Shown here: positions 63,235-64,000 of the stretch, one piece after another | Numbering within the stretch: the stretch's first letter is position 1 | How the letters are laid out: each line of letters begins with the position of its first letter | Assembly: GCA_900543485.1 (NCBI GenBank) | Contig: UQRM01000004.1 | Location: forward strand, 46,426-110,425 | Direction of reading: 5' to 3' | Length of the DNA stretch: 64,000 nucleotides | Source of the DNA: an uncultured Eubacterium sp. | Lineage (GTDB): Bacteria; Bacillota; Clostridia; Peptostreptococcales; Anaerovoracaceae | The notes under the pieces: generated by a model | Seen by the model: only the letters and a program-made list of their open reading frames with translations | Databases searched by the model: none | Told to the model about the DNA's origin: nothing | Made by a program: the position numbers and the translations under genes

Positions 63235-64000
63235 TTCCAATTTTTATTAGATACTAATGTGGATTCCGATACCGTTCCGTTTTTTATCTTTTTTCCTTCA
63301 ATAACAACCGTACAGGGAGCGGAAGAAAGAATATACCATTTCCCCTGTTTCTTTTCAAGCAATACATTAGCAACAGTATCGGCCTGAATCCTTATTCCTG
63401 GTGCAACCAACAAGGTGCCGTTTCCCAGGAATAAAGTCCGGTTTCCATCATATTCATTGCTGATAACCGCATAATCCGCTTTTACTTTCATCCCCTGATA
63501 AGTAGCGGTCTGCGCTGCATCAGAAAGAGAGAATATGTGGTCGATGCGTCCGTTCTTACTTTTTACACAAATTCCTGCAAAGTCATTCAAAGCAGTTTCC
63601 TCCACATCGAAGTAAGAAACCGACTCAATGGCCGACGGTTCTTTCTTCGTACTCGGCTCATAGACAGACACAAAAGGACGATTCCAAGCCTCTCCATGCT
63701 GACGAGCCACAAAAGTCAATGTCGGTTGTTCCTTTATATTATATGGCATACCGGGTGTACGGCTTAGCCCTTCGGTCATAGGAGCAAGCGCAGTAAAGAC
63801 CTCGCGTTCCGGTTCTCCCTTCATCCAGAGATTCATGTATATATCATCACCGCCTTTATCTTTCATATCAATTGTAAAGGTAGCTTTCACATCTTTATTG
63901 GTTGCAGCCATTTTCTTATCATACAAATAATCATACCACAAGTGCCGTTCTTCCTTGGTCATATCTTTGCGAAGCACCTTTGCGTTTTTAACAAGATTTT
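63231..64000 (-). CDS. Heparinase-like protein, C-terminal part, 5' partial
   Basis: About 256 codons, open to the window end on the 5' side. MNLWMKGEPEREVFTALAPM, RPFVSVYEPSTKKEPSAIESVSYF and the following beta-rich region resemble residues 680-870 of the heparinase-like protein at 55,979 (LWMTGGEGREIYQVDAPP ... HPFVSVYEAYKKSGPNVLGVEAL). A paralogous lyase, first gene seen of this operon. Confidence 0.72.
   Translation of the reverse strand, partial: NLVKNAKVLRKDMTKEERHLWYDYLYDKKMAATNKDVKATFTIDMKDKGGDDIYMNLWMKGEPEREVFTALAPMTEGLSRTPGMPYNIKEQPTLTFVARQHGEAWNRPFVSVYEPSTKKEPSAIESVSYFDVEETALNDFAGICVKSKNGRIDHIFSLSDAAQTATYQGMKVKADYAVISNEYDGNRTLFLGNGTLLVAPGIRIQADTVANVLLEKKQGKWYILSSAPCTVVIEGKKIKNGTVSESTLVSNKNWK

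Noticed and set aside
1..64000. tRNA, rRNA and transposase genes.
   Set aside because: Intergenic regions were scanned for T-loop/acceptor patterns and for transposase motifs; none was found.
53912..64000. Recent horizontal transfer of a polysaccharide locus into the clostridial genome.
   Set aside because: Possible, but there is no integrase, repeat or tRNA at the join, and the genes keep Bacteroides-type start regions that would translate poorly in the host; a chimera is simpler.

Overview
Most of this window (1 to about 53,860) is a chromosome segment of an anaerobic, endospore-forming member of the Clostridia. The support is spoIIID next to an mreB-type gene, spoVT, a Gram-positive SipW/TasA-type export cluster, a sortase-type anchored protein, strong AGGAGG ribosome binding sites, frequent AGA/AGG/ATA codons and a roughly balanced GC content. 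Arginine deiminase genes, an ornithine/alanine racemase-like gene and several aminotransferases suggest an amino-acid fermenter, perhaps near the Anaerovoracaceae/Family XIII; that placement is inference. The last 10 kb (about 53,912 to 64,000) is different in kind: lower GC, no Shine-Dalgarno sequences, and five complete genes plus one partial gene on one strand that all look like Bacteroides polysaccharide-degradation genes. I read the boundary as a probable assembly or binning chimera rather than real synteny.

Layout: 1-2,628, 5'-truncated flavin/Fe-S/molybdopterin-type oxidoreductase; 2,781-3,112, multi-hairpin intergenic element, copy 1; 3,172-5,436, MerR regulator divergent from a MATE exporter with a MerR-type promoter between them; 5,576-8,244, prmA, rsmE and a 2-hydroxyacid dehydrogenase; 8,307-10,133, an M23 peptidase/NodB deacetylase fusion; 10,239-11,591, mtaB; 11,701-16,698, an operon for SipW-dependent surface proteins; then hinT and a DUF1461 membrane protein; 17,830-20,963, nadABC on the minus strand; 21,231-22,508, a small unknown gene, rpsU and yqeY; 22,957-26,117, ygiQ coupled to an adenine methyltransferase; 26,287-27,501, a surface protein behind a promoter with a ten-G spacer tract; 27,693-28,023, multi-hairpin element, copy 2; 28,129-29,933, pyrG with a structured leader; 30,606-33,203, spoIIID, mbl and an rRNA methyltransferase; 33,289-36,497, arginine deiminase operon; 36,638-37,980, a CYTH protein and a MnmM-like methyltransferase; 38,073-44,670, an amino-acid metabolism cluster with a PucR-type regulator; 44,722-52,916, YitT, then tig-clpP-clpX-lon-engB, a DUF1232 protein and hpt; 53,362-53,853, spoVT.

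The strongest candidates for something undescribed are: (1) two copies, 25 kb apart, of an element made of hairpins exactly 34 nt long, with the same spacings and the same dyad symmetry in both; (2) the poly-G promoter tract, which looks like a phase-variation switch; and (3) the SipW operon with a strong promoter and an overlapping palindromic operator. Smaller leads are a 13-codon leader peptide coupled to tig, a self-complementary RNA ahead of pyrG and a regulated racemase/aminotransferase/antiporter cluster. No tRNA, rRNA, CRISPR array, insertion sequence or prophage was recognised.
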